Origin: Stutzerimonas stutzeri
GTDB lineage: Bacteria > Pseudomonadota > Gammaproteobacteria > Pseudomonadales > Pseudomonadaceae
DNA length: 64,000 nt
Direction of reading: 5' to 3'
Assembly (NCBI RefSeq): GCF_000590475.1
Contig: NZ_CP007441.1
Span: 101,580-165,579, forward strand
Notes under the pieces: model-generated
The model's database searches: none
Seen by the model: the letters and a program-made list of their open reading frames with translations, nothing else
What the model was told of the DNA's origin: nothing
Part shown: one piece after another, positions 42,704 through 50,741 of the stretch
Numbering within the stretch: the first letter of the stretch is position 1
Layout of the letters: each line of letters begins with the position of its first letter
Program-made: the position numbers and the translations under genes

Positions 42704-44662
42704 TCAGGGCAATTGCATGCCGCCGCTGGCTTTGTACAGGCGCCGCAAGTGGTCGCGGATCTGCGTCAGGTTGGCCTCTACGCTCTCCAGCTCCACGCGA
42801 CGCTCCTCGTGCAACAACAAGCGGACTTCTTCGTTCAGCGTCTCGGTGAGCTGCATGAGCCGCGCCTGGCGCTGGCTGCTTTGCTGCTCCAGTCGCTGCC
42901 ACTCGCTGGCCTGCGGCAGGCCATAGCCGCTGCCATCGAGCAGCTGCGCCGGCTGGCTCAGATAGCCGCTGTTGGCGAGAATGCCCTGCAGGGTTTCATC
43001 GGCCTTGGCCAGGCTTGTATCGCCACGCTCGCGGCCGCCCAGGTAGCGCTTCTTGAGCTCCTCCTGAGCCAGTAGCAGATGTTTGCGCAGTGCGGCCTGT
43101 TCGACCAGCAGCAGCGCCGCGCTGGCGCGCAAATCAGCCTTCGCGATCCACGGGCGACGTTGCTCGGCAGTGAGCGCCAGCCATTGCTCTACATCTTCCT
43201 GCGGCAATCCGAGGCGCTCGCGAAGCACGGCGAACATCGCTTGGTAGCGGTCGCGATAGGAGTCGAAGCGGTAGCCCAGGCGCAACGCCTCGCGCGGATC
43301 GTCGAGCACGCTGGCGTCGGCCAGGCCGCGATTGATCAGGACTTCCAGCAACCCGCTGGGCAGGATGCTGTCCAGCGCGGTGAGTTCCGGCCGGGCGGTG
43401 CCGCTGCGTAGCAACTTGAGGGTTTCTACCGCGCAGTTATTGGACAGGAAGTAATAATCGCCGTCGTAGCTCCAGTGCATCTCGGCGCTGCGCTCGACCA
43501 GACTGTCGATTTCGTCGCGGTGCAGCTTGAGCGGGATCGAGGCGAGGCTGCGTAGTTCCACCTTGGTGTATTCGTCGATCACCTGGCCCAGCGGCAGGAC
43601 GAACAGGCGTGACGGATAGACGCCCGTTAGACCGTCCCAGCTGGACAGTTGCACGTCACCGACGAAGGCGCGGAAAGACAGCACCAGATGATGGTCGAGA
43701 TCCAGCCGACAATCCGGCCCACGTGGGCGTCCGGGGGCGCAGATGACCAGGCGCAGCATGCTGTGGCCCCAGCGGCTGACCCAGGCATCGTTGGCTTCGG
43801 CAAACAGGTAATCGACTTCGTAGACCCGCTCCGGATCGAGCTTGATCAAGGGCGTTCGCGCGAAATCGTGCCCGGCATTGAGGATTGGCAGGCCGCCGTC
43901 ACACGCCTGCACATTGGCCGGTTGCCAGCCGAAATGCTCGCGAAAATAGCGATGCAATGAAGGCCGTCGGCAGGCGTAGCTGGGGTCGAGCAGGAAGTAC
44001 TCCAGATTCACCGCGACGAACTCCAGCGGATTGGTCAGCTCGTAGGCGTCGGGGCTGCGCGCAATCTGGGCGTTTTTCCGCTCGCGTTCGCCGTGCTGGC
44101 CAACACGTTGGGGCCAGCCGGCGAGGTCGAGCAGACGTGGATCATCGCTGAGGGTGAAGCGGCGTTCGGTTTGCCCGCGGCAGCGGTCCGGCAACCCGAC
44201 CAGGCCGAGACTGGCGGCACGTTGGGTGCAGAAGGCCAATTGCGTGTGGCGTTCGGGCGACCAGAGGCGAGCCCGATCATAGAGGTGCGCGATTTCGTGA
44301 ATCAGCGTCGCCAACAGTTCGCGGCGAACGGTGCCATGGGGACGGTCGGTGCGCTGCGTGGCGGCGGAACCGTCGGTCAGCGAGGGCAGCAGGCGCCGGT
44401 TGAGCAGCAACAGATCGCCCCCCGCGCTGCCGTATACCTGGTGCGTCAGGCCGCCGTGCCAACGCACACGCACCTCGCGATCGAGCCGTTCGATCAACCT
44501 GGGCGGCAACGCCGCCGTGGCTTCATCGAGCAATTGCTGGCTGGCTGCGCGTTCGGCCGGTTTCAGCTCGTCGTCATCCAGCGTCAGGCGAAGATCGGCG
44601 TGACACAGATTGGTGAGCGCTGTGAGCGCAACGCAGGCCAGCCAGGCGCGAGCTGATCTCAC
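42704..44662 (-). CDS. DUF4105 protein with HExxH metallopeptidase-like N-terminal region, GTG start
   Basis: The 652-residue protein has a signal peptide (WLACVALTALTNLCHA). Residues 20-250 contain LATLIHEIAHLYDRA (zinc HEIAH at about 120). The central DUF4105 domain has RWGHSMLRLVICAPG near 297 and YYFLSNNCAVETLKLL near 406; this His plus Asn-Cys layout resembles cysteine-type peptidase or acyltransferase folds, which is inference. The C-terminal 180 residues are rich in Leu, Glu and Arg and probably form coiled coil. GTG 44662 overlaps the DUF2388 stop (GTGA). Likely periplasmic or outer membrane associated; function unknown. Confidence 0.82.
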   Translation of the reverse strand: MRSARAWLACVALTALTNLCHADLRLTLDDDELKPAERAASQQLLDEATAALPPRLIERLDREVRVRWHGGLTHQVYGSAGGDLLLLNRRLLPSLTDGSAATQRTDRPHGTVRRELLATLIHEIAHLYDRARLWSPERHTQLAFCTQRAASLGLVGLPDRCRGQTERRFTLSDDPRLLDLAGWPQRVGQHGERERKNAQIARSPDAYELTNPLEFVAVNLEYFLLDPSYACRRPSLHRYFREHFGWQPANVQACDGGLPILNAGHDFARTPLIKLDPERVYEVDYLFAEANDAWVSRWGHSMLRLVICAPGRPRGPDCRLDLDHHLVLSFRAFVGDVQLSSWDGLTGVYPSRLFVLPLGQVIDEYTKVELRSLASIPLKLHRDEIDSLVERSAEMHWSYDGDYYFLSNNCAVETLKLLRSGTARPELTALDSILPSGLLEVLINRGLADASVLDDPREALRLGYRFDSYRDRYQAMFAVLRERLGLPQEDVEQWLALTAEQRRPWIAKADLRASAALLLVEQAALRKHLLLAQEELKKRYLGGRERGDTSLAKADETLQGILANSGYLSQPAQLLDGSGYGLPQASEWQRLEQQSSQRQARLMQLTETLNEEVRLLLHEERRVELESVEANLTQIRDHLRRLYKASGGMQLP

Positions 44663-44979
44663 TGCGCGAGAATGAGTTCGGCCAAGGCCTGATCGCTGGC
44701 GTGCCGGGCTTCCGGGAATGCGCTGCGCAGCCCGCCGAAAGCGGCTTCCAGGCGTGCACCGCGAATTTCACCTGCACTGGCGACGAAACCGGCGGCTTCG
44801 TCACGGGCTTCGCTGACGACCTTCATGTCGCTGATGCGGCTGGTGACGTCCGAGGTGAAGTTGATGCTGCGGTCCACCGCATTGATCACGATGTTGCTGG
44901 TGGCGACCAGCGTTTGGGCCTGGGCGCCACTGGTGAGCAGAGTCAATGCGAGGGGCGCGGCAAGCAGCTTCAGTTTCAT
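44659..44979 (-). CDS. DUF2388 protein, third tandem copy
   Basis: The 106-residue precursor has a signal peptide ending SGAQA. The mature part has a TSDVTS motif, EARDEAAGFVASAGEIRGAR, and the family C-terminus ASDQALAELILAQ. The function of DUF2388 is unknown; members are small secreted proteins. It is the most divergent of the three copies, having lost the Lys-Leu-Asp stretch. Its stop overlaps the DUF4105 start, linking the two in translation. Confidence 0.85.
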   Translation of the reverse strand: MKLKLLAAPLALTLLTSGAQAQTLVATSNIVINAVDRSINFTSDVTSRISDMKVVSEARDEAAGFVASAGEIRGARLEAAFGGLRSAFPEARHASDQALAELILAQ

Positions 44980-45003
44980 ATCGGTTCTCGTGAGTGCGGG
45001 TGG

Positions 45004-45297
45004 CTATTGGATGAGGATCGCTTCGGCCAGTTCCAGGTCGCTCGCAGCCAGCCGTGGCTGATGCGCGTGCAGCCAGCGCAATGCCGCTTCAAGCCGCGCG
45101 CCGCGCACCTCGCCATGGCTGGCGACGAAGCGGGCCGCGTCATCGCGCGAGTCGAGGATGAGTTTGTTATCGAATGGGGCGCTGGTCACCTGGCTGGCCA
45201 CATAGCTGGAGGCGACGGTGCCGGCAATAGTGCTGTCGAATGCCTGCGCAGTGCCACAGAGAGCACAGCCGGCCAATACAAGGTAGAACGAACGCAT
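45004..45297 (-). CDS. DUF2388 protein, second tandem copy
   Basis: The 97-residue precursor has a signal peptide ending GTAQA. The core LDSRDDAARFVASHGEVRGARLE and the ending ASDLELAEAILIQ are shared with the neighbours. ATG 45297 is chosen over an in-frame ATG at 45327 because it begins a normal signal peptide and GGGA lies six bases upstream. A gap of 24 bases separates it from the next copy. Confidence 0.85.
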   Translation of the reverse strand: MRSFYLVLAGCALCGTAQAFDSTIAGTVASSYVASQVTSAPFDNKLILDSRDDAARFVASHGEVRGARLEAALRWLHAHQPRLAASDLELAEAILIQ

Positions 45298-45384
45298 GCG
45301 GATCCCGGTGCCTAAAAACAGCCGCATAGGCTAGCGAAACGCCGGCGTGACGGCCAGCGCCGCGGCCCGGGTGTGATGGCGCGG

Positions 45385-45702
45385 TCAGAGCGCCAGGATG
45401 GCGCTGGCCAGTTCCAGATCGCTGGCACTCAGCTCTGGTGCCTGGCTGCGGATATGGCCCAGCGCGGCCTCTAGCTGAGCTCCACGCGTTTCGCCATTGC
45501 TGGCAACGAAGCGGGCCGCATCGTCGCGGGCGTCGAGCACCAGCTTGTCGTCGCCGAGGTTCGAGGTGACGTCAGAGGTGCCTTCGACGCTATTGACCAG
45601 CGAGGCGCCGATGGCATCGACGGTCCCGGTGATACTTCCGGCCGAGGCGGTTCCCGCGAACAGACAGGCAGCGACGGCAGCGGACAACACATACTTGTTC
45701 AT
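45385..45702 (-). CDS. DUF2388 protein, first tandem copy
   Basis: The 105-residue precursor has a signal peptide ending GTASA, then TSDVTSNLGDDKLVLDARDD, VASNGETRGAQLEAALGHI and the ending ASDLELASAILAL. GGAGAAG precedes the ATG. It leads the row of three DUF2388 genes and the DUF4105 gene on the minus strand; the 87-base gap to the second copy has no terminator. Confidence 0.87.
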   Translation of the reverse strand: MNKYVLSAAVAACLFAGTASAGSITGTVDAIGASLVNSVEGTSDVTSNLGDDKLVLDARDDAARFVASNGETRGAQLEAALGHIRSQAPELSASDLELASAILAL

Positions 45703-45808
45703 AAACTTCTCCAGGCTAGACGCGGCTTCCCACCGATAGCGGCTTTGACCCTTGAACAGGTAATGCCGTTCAGCTTAGGACGCACGATCTCTCCTGGAAA
45801 GAACGATG

Positions 45809-46009
45809 TCAGCGCCAGAATGGCTTCTCCAGCTCCGCCATGCGGTCGCTGCGGCTGATGCCGATGTCCGACAGATGATGGTCATCCAGCGCTGCCAGCT
45901 GGCGTCGGGTGCGAGCCCGTCGGCGCCACAGATGCAGCAGTTCAGCCAGTCGACGCAGCGATAGCGAGCCAGTGCCGAGCCTGAGCGTGCGGGGCAGTAC
46001 GCGTTCCAT
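45809..46009 (-). CDS. DUF1127 small basic protein
   Basis: The 66-residue protein is Arg-rich and ends with the DUF1127 (YjiS-like) signature: RRQLAALDDHHLSDIGISRSD, here in shorter pieces LAALDDHHLSDIGI and SRSDRMAELEKPFW. Such proteins are linked to RNA turnover and phosphate or carbon metabolism in alpha-proteobacteria; no role is known here. AGGAGAAGGCAG is upstream of the ATG. It stands alone. Confidence 0.85.
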   Translation of the reverse strand: MERVLPRTLRLGTGSLSLRRLAELLHLWRRRARTRRQLAALDDHHLSDIGISRSDRMAELEKPFWR

Positions 46010-46172
46010 CTGCCTTCTCCTTCCCGCCGGTTCGCGGGGATGGGTTATGGCTAGATAGGGTCGCGTGCTGCGCTGTTACGCAACAGTCACAGGGGCTGTG
46101 AATTGTGCCGGTTCAGTTGTGGGTGGTGATCAACTGTACTGATGTTTCGCTGACGAAACTGTTTGGCCCGAC

Positions 46173-46487
46173 TCAACGCTTGGCGGATGAGGCGCTGAGC
46201 ATTTCGATCGGGCGAACCTCGAAATCGCGGGTGAGGAAATCCATACGTTGCTCATGGAATTTGCGCATGTGCGGCAGGGCATTGTGCGCCGCCAGAGCCT
46301 TTGGTGACTGCCAGGCCTCGAAGAAGATGAACAGAGCAGGATCGTGGGCGTCGCGCAGCATGTGATATTCGAGGCAGCCCTCCTCGGCCCGGCTCGTGGC
46401 AACGTAGCGCTTGAACAGGGCCTCGAACTCAGCGGATTTTGCCGGTCGGGTATGGGCATGAAGGATGAAGGTACAGCGGTCATTCAT
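46173..46487 (-). CDS. Antibiotic biosynthesis monooxygenase-domain protein (YgiN-like)
   Basis: The 104-residue protein is a single ABM domain: ILHAHTRPAKSAEFEALFKR, EEGCLEYHMLRDAHDP, IFFEAWQSPKALAAHNALPH. E. coli YgiN, a quinol monooxygenase, is of this type and sits beside mdaB; here too an mdaB gene lies on the other side, but divergent. A role in quinone redox cycling is inferred from that link. Confidence 0.82.
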   Translation of the reverse strand: MNDRCTFILHAHTRPAKSAEFEALFKRYVATSRAEEGCLEYHMLRDAHDPALFIFFEAWQSPKALAAHNALPHMRKFHEQRMDFLTRDFEVRPIEMLSASSAKR

Positions 46488-46640
46488 GAGTCTGCTCCAG
46501 GGTGTGATGACCTAGCCTAAGGCATGAACGAATCGCCAATTCGTGACGTTCAGTCAAATCGCTTTTGCTGAATGCGCTCTGTTTCATCTCAACTGGAATC
46601 GTTAGGCTGCTTGCCATTCTTTTTTGCTGGATACGATCTC

Positions 46641-47225
46641 ATGAAAAAAGTGCTGCTCCTCAACGGTGCTAAACAGTTCGCCCATTCCGACGGCCGCTAC
46701 AACACCACGTTGCATGAAACCGCACTGAGAGTTCTCGACCGTGCCGGTTTCGATGTACAGGAGACCCAGATTGATGCTGGCTACGACCTCGCCGAAGAAG
46801 TCGCCAAGTTTCTCTGGGCAGATGTAGTCATCTATCAGATGCCAGGTTGGTGGATGGGCGCGCCCTGGATCGTAAAGAAATACCTCGACGAGGTATTCAC
46901 CGAGGGCCACGGCAGCCTCTACGCCAATGACGGACGCACGCGTTCCGATGCGTCGCAGAAGTACGGCAGTGGCGGCCTGTTGCAGGGCAAGCAGTACATG
47001 ATCTCGGCGACATGGAACGCGCCGCAGCAGGCCTTTGACGATCCAAGCGACTTCTTCGAAGGCAAGGGCGTCGATGCCGTCTACTTCCCGTTTCACAAGG
47101 CCAACGAATTCTTGGGGATGACAGGGTTGCCGACCTTTTTGAGCGTCGACGTGATGAAACAGCCGTCGATCGAAGCCGACGTTCAGCGTTACGAGGCGCA
47201 CTTGACCAAGGTTTTCGGATTCTGA
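46641..47225 (+). CDS. mdaB: NAD(P)H:quinone reductase MdaB (flavodoxin fold)
   Basis: The 194-residue flavoprotein has LLLNGAKQFAHSDGRYN at the FMN/FAD loop, VVIYQMPGWWMGAPWIVKKY and LQGKQYMISATWNAP, all typical of MdaB. It reduces quinones by two electrons, avoiding semiquinones. ATG 46641 starts the canonical N-terminus MKKVLLLNG; the frame extends upstream without a good site. It is divergent from the ABM protein and followed by a terminator shared with pntB. Confidence 0.9.
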   Translation: MKKVLLLNGAKQFAHSDGRYNTTLHETALRVLDRAGFDVQETQIDAGYDLAEEVAKFLWADVVIYQMPGWWMGAPWIVKKYLDEVFTEGHGSLYANDGRTRSDASQKYGSGGLLQGKQYMISATWNAPQQAFDDPSDFFEGKGVDAVYFPFHKANEFLGMTGLPTFLSVDVMKQPSIEADVQRYEAHLTKVFGF

Positions 47226-47239
47226 TCAGCCAGAAGGCC

Positions 47240-47279
47240 AGAACAAACAAAACCCCTCGCGGCAAAGCCGGGAGGGGTT
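47240..47279 (-). terminator. Terminator of the pnt operon (convergent with mdaB)
   Basis: On the minus strand an AACCCCTC/GAGGGGTT stem with an inner GC-rich loop is followed by TTTTGTTTGTT. It lies 20 bases after the pntB stop. The hairpin may also stop mdaB transcripts, but no T-run follows on that side. Confidence 0.8.
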
Positions 47280-47298
47280 CTGGTGTCGCAAGTGTCGC

Positions 47299-48750
47299 TT
47301 ATTCCACAGCCTTGACTATGTCCTCGACGACCTTCTTGGCGTCGCCGAAGACCATCATGGTCTTATCCATGTAGAACAGTTCGTTATCCAGGCCCGCATA
47401 GCCGCTGGCCATGGAGCGCTTGTTGACGATAACCGTCTTGGCTTTGTAAGCCTCGAGGATCGGCATGCCGGCGATGGGCGACTTGGGATCGTTCTTCGCC
47501 GCCGGGTTGACCACGTCGTTGGCGCCGAGCACCAGCACCACGTCGGCCTGGCCGAACTCGGAGTTGATGTCTTCCATCTCGAAGACCTGCTCGTACGGCA
47601 CCTCGGCCTCGGCCAGCAGCACGTTCATGTGGCCGGGCATCCGCCCTGCGACCGGGTGGATCGCGTACTTCACGGTCACGCCCATGTGCGTCAGCTTTTC
47701 CGCCAGCTCGTTCAGCGCATGCTGAGCGCGGGCCACCGCCAAGCCATAGCCGGGGACGATGATCACGGTATCGGCGTTCGACAGCAGGAAGGCAGCGTCA
47801 TCGCTGGAACCGGATTTCACCGGGCGCTGCTCCTTGCTTCCTGTCGCCGGGCCGGCATCGGCGTCGCCACCAAATCCACCGAGGATGACGTTGAAGAACG
47901 AGCGGTTCATCGCCTTGCACATGATGTAGGAGAGGATCGCGCCGCTCGAACCCACCAGCGAACCGGCGATGATCAGCATCGAGTTGTTCAGCGAAAAGCC
48001 GATGCCGGCCGCGGCCCAGCCCGAATAGCTGTTGAGCATCGAGACCACCACCGGCATGTCGGCTCCGCCGATGGGGATGATGATCAGCACGCCGATGACG
48101 AAGGCCAGCGCCACCAGAATCATGAACGCGGTGAAGTTGCCGCTGAAGGTGTAGATCAGACCCAGCACCAGAATCGCCACGCCAACGGCGAGGTTGATCT
48201 TGTGCTGGTTGGGGAACGACACCGGCGCGCCCTGGAACAGGCGAAACTTGTATTTGCCCGACAGCTTGCCGAACGCAATCACCGAACCGGAGAAGGTGAT
48301 GGCGCCGATGGCTGCACCGAGGAACAGTTCCAGGCGATTACCGGCAGGGATCGGATAACCGATGGCCTGGACGATGCCCAGCGACTGCGGCTCCAGCACC
48401 GCGGCGATGGCGATAAACACTGCGGCCAGGCCGATCATGCTGTGCATGAAGGCGACCAGCTCGGGCATCTTGGTCATCTCGACGCGCTTGGCCATCAGCG
48501 TGCCGACGCTGCCACCGATCAACAGACCGAGGACGATGAAGCCCAGGCCGCTCCAGGGGCTGGCGCTCTCGACCAGCTGCGCGCCGAGCTTGAACACCAG
48601 GAATACCGTGGTGACCACGGCGATGCCCATGCCGATCATGCCGAACAGGTTGCCGCGGCGTGAGGTGGTCGGGTGCGACAGGCCTTTCAAGGCCTGGATG
48701 AAGCTCACCGAAGCGATGAGGTAGAGCAGGGTGATGAGGTTCATGCTCAT
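47299..48750 (-). CDS. pntB: NAD(P) transhydrogenase beta subunit
   Basis: The 483-residue subunit carries about nine transmembrane helices (domain II part) and the C-terminal NADP-binding domain III with VIIVPGYGLAVARAQHAL, VKYAIHPVAGRMPGHMNVLL and LVLGANDVVNPAAKNDPKSP. Together with PntAA/PntAB it uses the proton gradient to make NADPH from NADH. GGAG lies eight bases before the ATG, which overlaps the pntAB stop. Confidence 0.95.
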   Translation of the reverse strand: MSMNLITLLYLIASVSFIQALKGLSHPTTSRRGNLFGMIGMGIAVVTTVFLVFKLGAQLVESASPWSGLGFIVLGLLIGGSVGTLMAKRVEMTKMPELVAFMHSMIGLAAVFIAIAAVLEPQSLGIVQAIGYPIPAGNRLELFLGAAIGAITFSGSVIAFGKLSGKYKFRLFQGAPVSFPNQHKINLAVGVAILVLGLIYTFSGNFTAFMILVALAFVIGVLIIIPIGGADMPVVVSMLNSYSGWAAAGIGFSLNNSMLIIAGSLVGSSGAILSYIMCKAMNRSFFNVILGGFGGDADAGPATGSKEQRPVKSGSSDDAAFLLSNADTVIIVPGYGLAVARAQHALNELAEKLTHMGVTVKYAIHPVAGRMPGHMNVLLAEAEVPYEQVFEMEDINSEFGQADVVLVLGANDVVNPAAKNDPKSPIAGMPILEAYKAKTVIVNKRSMASGYAGLDNELFYMDKTMMVFGDAKKVVEDIVKAVE

Positions 48751-49079
48751 GGCTTGGACTCCGCCTTGGCGCTGCCTGCAACAGAAGCGCGCTCCTTCTT
48801 CTTGAACATTTCCAGCATGCGACGGGTCACCAGGAAGCCACCAAACACATTGACTGCAGCCAGGGTCACCGCCAGCGTGCCCATCAGCTTGCCCATCGGG
48901 GTAACGGTCAGGGCGGCGGCGAGCATGGCGCCGACGATAACGATCGCCGAAATCGCGTTGGTGACCGCCATCAGCGGCGTGTGCAGCGCGGGGGTGACGT
49001 TCCAGACCACGTGGTAGCCGACGTAGATCGCCAGCACGAAGATGATCAGGTTGTAGATGCCATCAGATATCAGGTCCAT
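48747..49079 (-). CDS. pntAB: NAD(P) transhydrogenase alpha subunit, membrane part
   Basis: The 110-residue protein has three or four helices (IYNLIIFVLAIYVGYHVVW; NAISAIVIVGAMLAAAL; GTLAVTLAAVNVFGGFLV) and is the separate domain II fragment of the alpha chain, as in Rhodospirillum and pseudomonads. ATG 49079 has GGGAG nine bases upstream; the longer open frame overlaps pntAA. It lies 14 bases after pntAA. Confidence 0.93.
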   Translation of the reverse strand: MDLISDGIYNLIIFVLAIYVGYHVVWNVTPALHTPLMAVTNAISAIVIVGAMLAAALTVTPMGKLMGTLAVTLAAVNVFGGFLVTRRMLEMFKKKERASVAGSAKAESKP

Positions 49080-49093
49080 TTTTTCGGGCTCCC

Positions 49094-50215
49094 TTAACCG
49101 TTGGTGCGCACGACCTGGCCGTCGCGGCACATCAGGCACGCGGCGACGATGTCGTCTTCAAGATTGAGCTGGAACCGGGCTTCGCCATCGATCACCAGCT
49201 TGAGGAAGTCCAGCAGGTTGCGTGCGTATAGCGCCGAAGCATCCGCCGGCACGAGGGTCGCCAGGTTGGTGTAGCCAACCAGGGTCACGCCGTGCTTGAC
49301 CACCACCTGATCGGCTTCGGTCAATGGACAGTTACCGCCCTGGGAGGCGGCGAGGTCGATCACCACCGAGCCGGGCTTCATCTGCTGCACGGTTTCTTCC
49401 TGCAGCAGCGTCGGCGCCTTGCGGCCCGGAATCAGTGCGGTGGTGATGATGATGTCGGCCTGCTTGGCGCGCTCGTGCACCGCCTGGGCCTGGCGAGCCA
49501 TCCAGGATGCGGGCATCGGCCGAGCGTAACCGCCGACGCCTTCGGCGCATTCACGCTCTTCATCGGTCTCGCACGGGACGTCGACGAACTTCGCGCCGAG
49601 CGATTCAATCTGCTCTTTCACCGCCGGACGCACGTCGGAGGCCTCGATGACCGCGCCCAGGCGTTTGGCCGTGGCAATCGCTTGTAGTCCTGCGACTCCG
49701 GCACCGAGGATCAGCACGCGTGCGGCTTTCACCGTACCGGCGGCGGTCATCAACATCGGCATGAAGCGCGGATACTGATTGGCGGCGACCATCACCGACT
49801 TGTAGCCGGCGATGTTGGCTTGCGAGGACAGCACGTCGAGGCTCTGCGCGCGAGAGGTGCGCGGTGCGGCTTCCAGGGCGAAGGCGGTGATGCCGCGTTC
49901 GGCCATGCGTGCAATGTTTTCGTTGTCGAAGGGATTGAGCATGCCGACCAAGACCGTGCCTGACTGCATCTGCGCCAGTTCGGTTTCGCTCGGTGCGTTC
50001 ACCTTCAGCAGGATCTCTGCTGCGAACGCCGCAGCGGCATCGGCGATGGTTGCGCCTGCCGCTTCAAAGGCACTGTCCGGGATGCTGGCTTGTACGCCTG
50101 CACCGCTCTGCACAGTGACCTGATGCCCTTGGCCGATCAGCTTCTTAATGGTTTCCGGTGTCGCGGCAACGCGCGTTTCACCGGGCCTGGTTTCGAGAGG
50201 AACGCCAATGTGCAT
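49094..50215 (-). CDS. pntAA: NAD(P) transhydrogenase alpha subunit, soluble NAD-binding part
   Basis: The 373-residue domain I protein is related to alanine dehydrogenase. It shows IGVPLETRPGETRVAATPET at the start, VLILGAGVAGLQAIATAKRLGA as the NAD-binding motif near 165, and KAPTLLQEETVQQMKPGSVV. ATG 50215 is chosen for the family N-terminus and AGGAG ten bases before; an in-frame start 56 codons earlier has no supporting site. It leads the pntAA-AB-B operon. Confidence 0.95.
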   Translation of the reverse strand: MHIGVPLETRPGETRVAATPETIKKLIGQGHQVTVQSGAGVQASIPDSAFEAAGATIADAAAAFAAEILLKVNAPSETELAQMQSGTVLVGMLNPFDNENIARMAERGITAFALEAAPRTSRAQSLDVLSSQANIAGYKSVMVAANQYPRFMPMLMTAAGTVKAARVLILGAGVAGLQAIATAKRLGAVIEASDVRPAVKEQIESLGAKFVDVPCETDEERECAEGVGGYARPMPASWMARQAQAVHERAKQADIIITTALIPGRKAPTLLQEETVQQMKPGSVVIDLAASQGGNCPLTEADQVVVKHGVTLVGYTNLATLVPADASALYARNLLDFLKLVIDGEARFQLNLEDDIVAACLMCRDGQVVRTNG

Positions 50216-50451
50216 TGTTCTTGTTCTCCTGCTTGATCGTAACCAGCGGCGGTGCACGGTAGGCCGGCTATTGAGCTGCTGGTGGTACTTTTCGCCCGGC
50301 CACTGCGGATGGTGGTCGGGTGTAAATCGGCTGACGGGCCCCTGCACTGCTGGTTGAGACCGTTGCGGCGCGGCATTCTGCAAGGGCTGGACGAATCAAA
50401 CAACCGTTTTAATCAGAACGCCATCGTACCGCTCCGTTCAAAAGGTGACCG

Positions 50452-50700
50452 TTAGGTTGCTTTGTATCGCTGCAGGCAGCGTCCGTATTGGATTCGACCT
50501 TCGTCTAAGGTTCCATAACGGATTATGTATGGCGCAATCATGAATGGCCGGCCATAGATGCGGTATCCGCTCGCAGCCTTGGCTATATTCGACCTTGGGT
50601 GCCGGTTTGCCGACCGGGTCGTAAACGGTGACGAAAAAAGCGCCAGAGATTGCAATGTCATGTGTTCCTTGTAGTCCAAAGCGGTTCGTCGCACTGGCTC
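50452..50700 (-). pseudogene. Scrambled coding remnant between pntAA and gspE
   Basis: Two overlapping minus-strand frames each look protein-like in a different half. One, open after a TGA at 50699-50701 but lacking a start, reads HDIAISGAFFVTVYDPVGKP then APKVEYSQGCE. The other, from ATG 50661 with AAGGA before it, becomes convincing only later (SGYRIYGRPFMIAPYIIRYG; TLDEGRIQYGRC) and stops at 50452. A frame change near 50590 would join them into one small protein. I do not recognise the family. The remaining 300 bases up to pntAA show nothing beyond its leader. Confidence 0.35.
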
Positions 50701-50741
50701 AAGGGCGACATGCTCATAGCTTTTAGCGGGGAAACTTCAGC

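Noticed and set aside
46143..46158. GTTTCG/CGAAAC hairpin after the ABM gene as a terminator
   Set aside because: The stem is only six pairs and no T-run follows on either strand.
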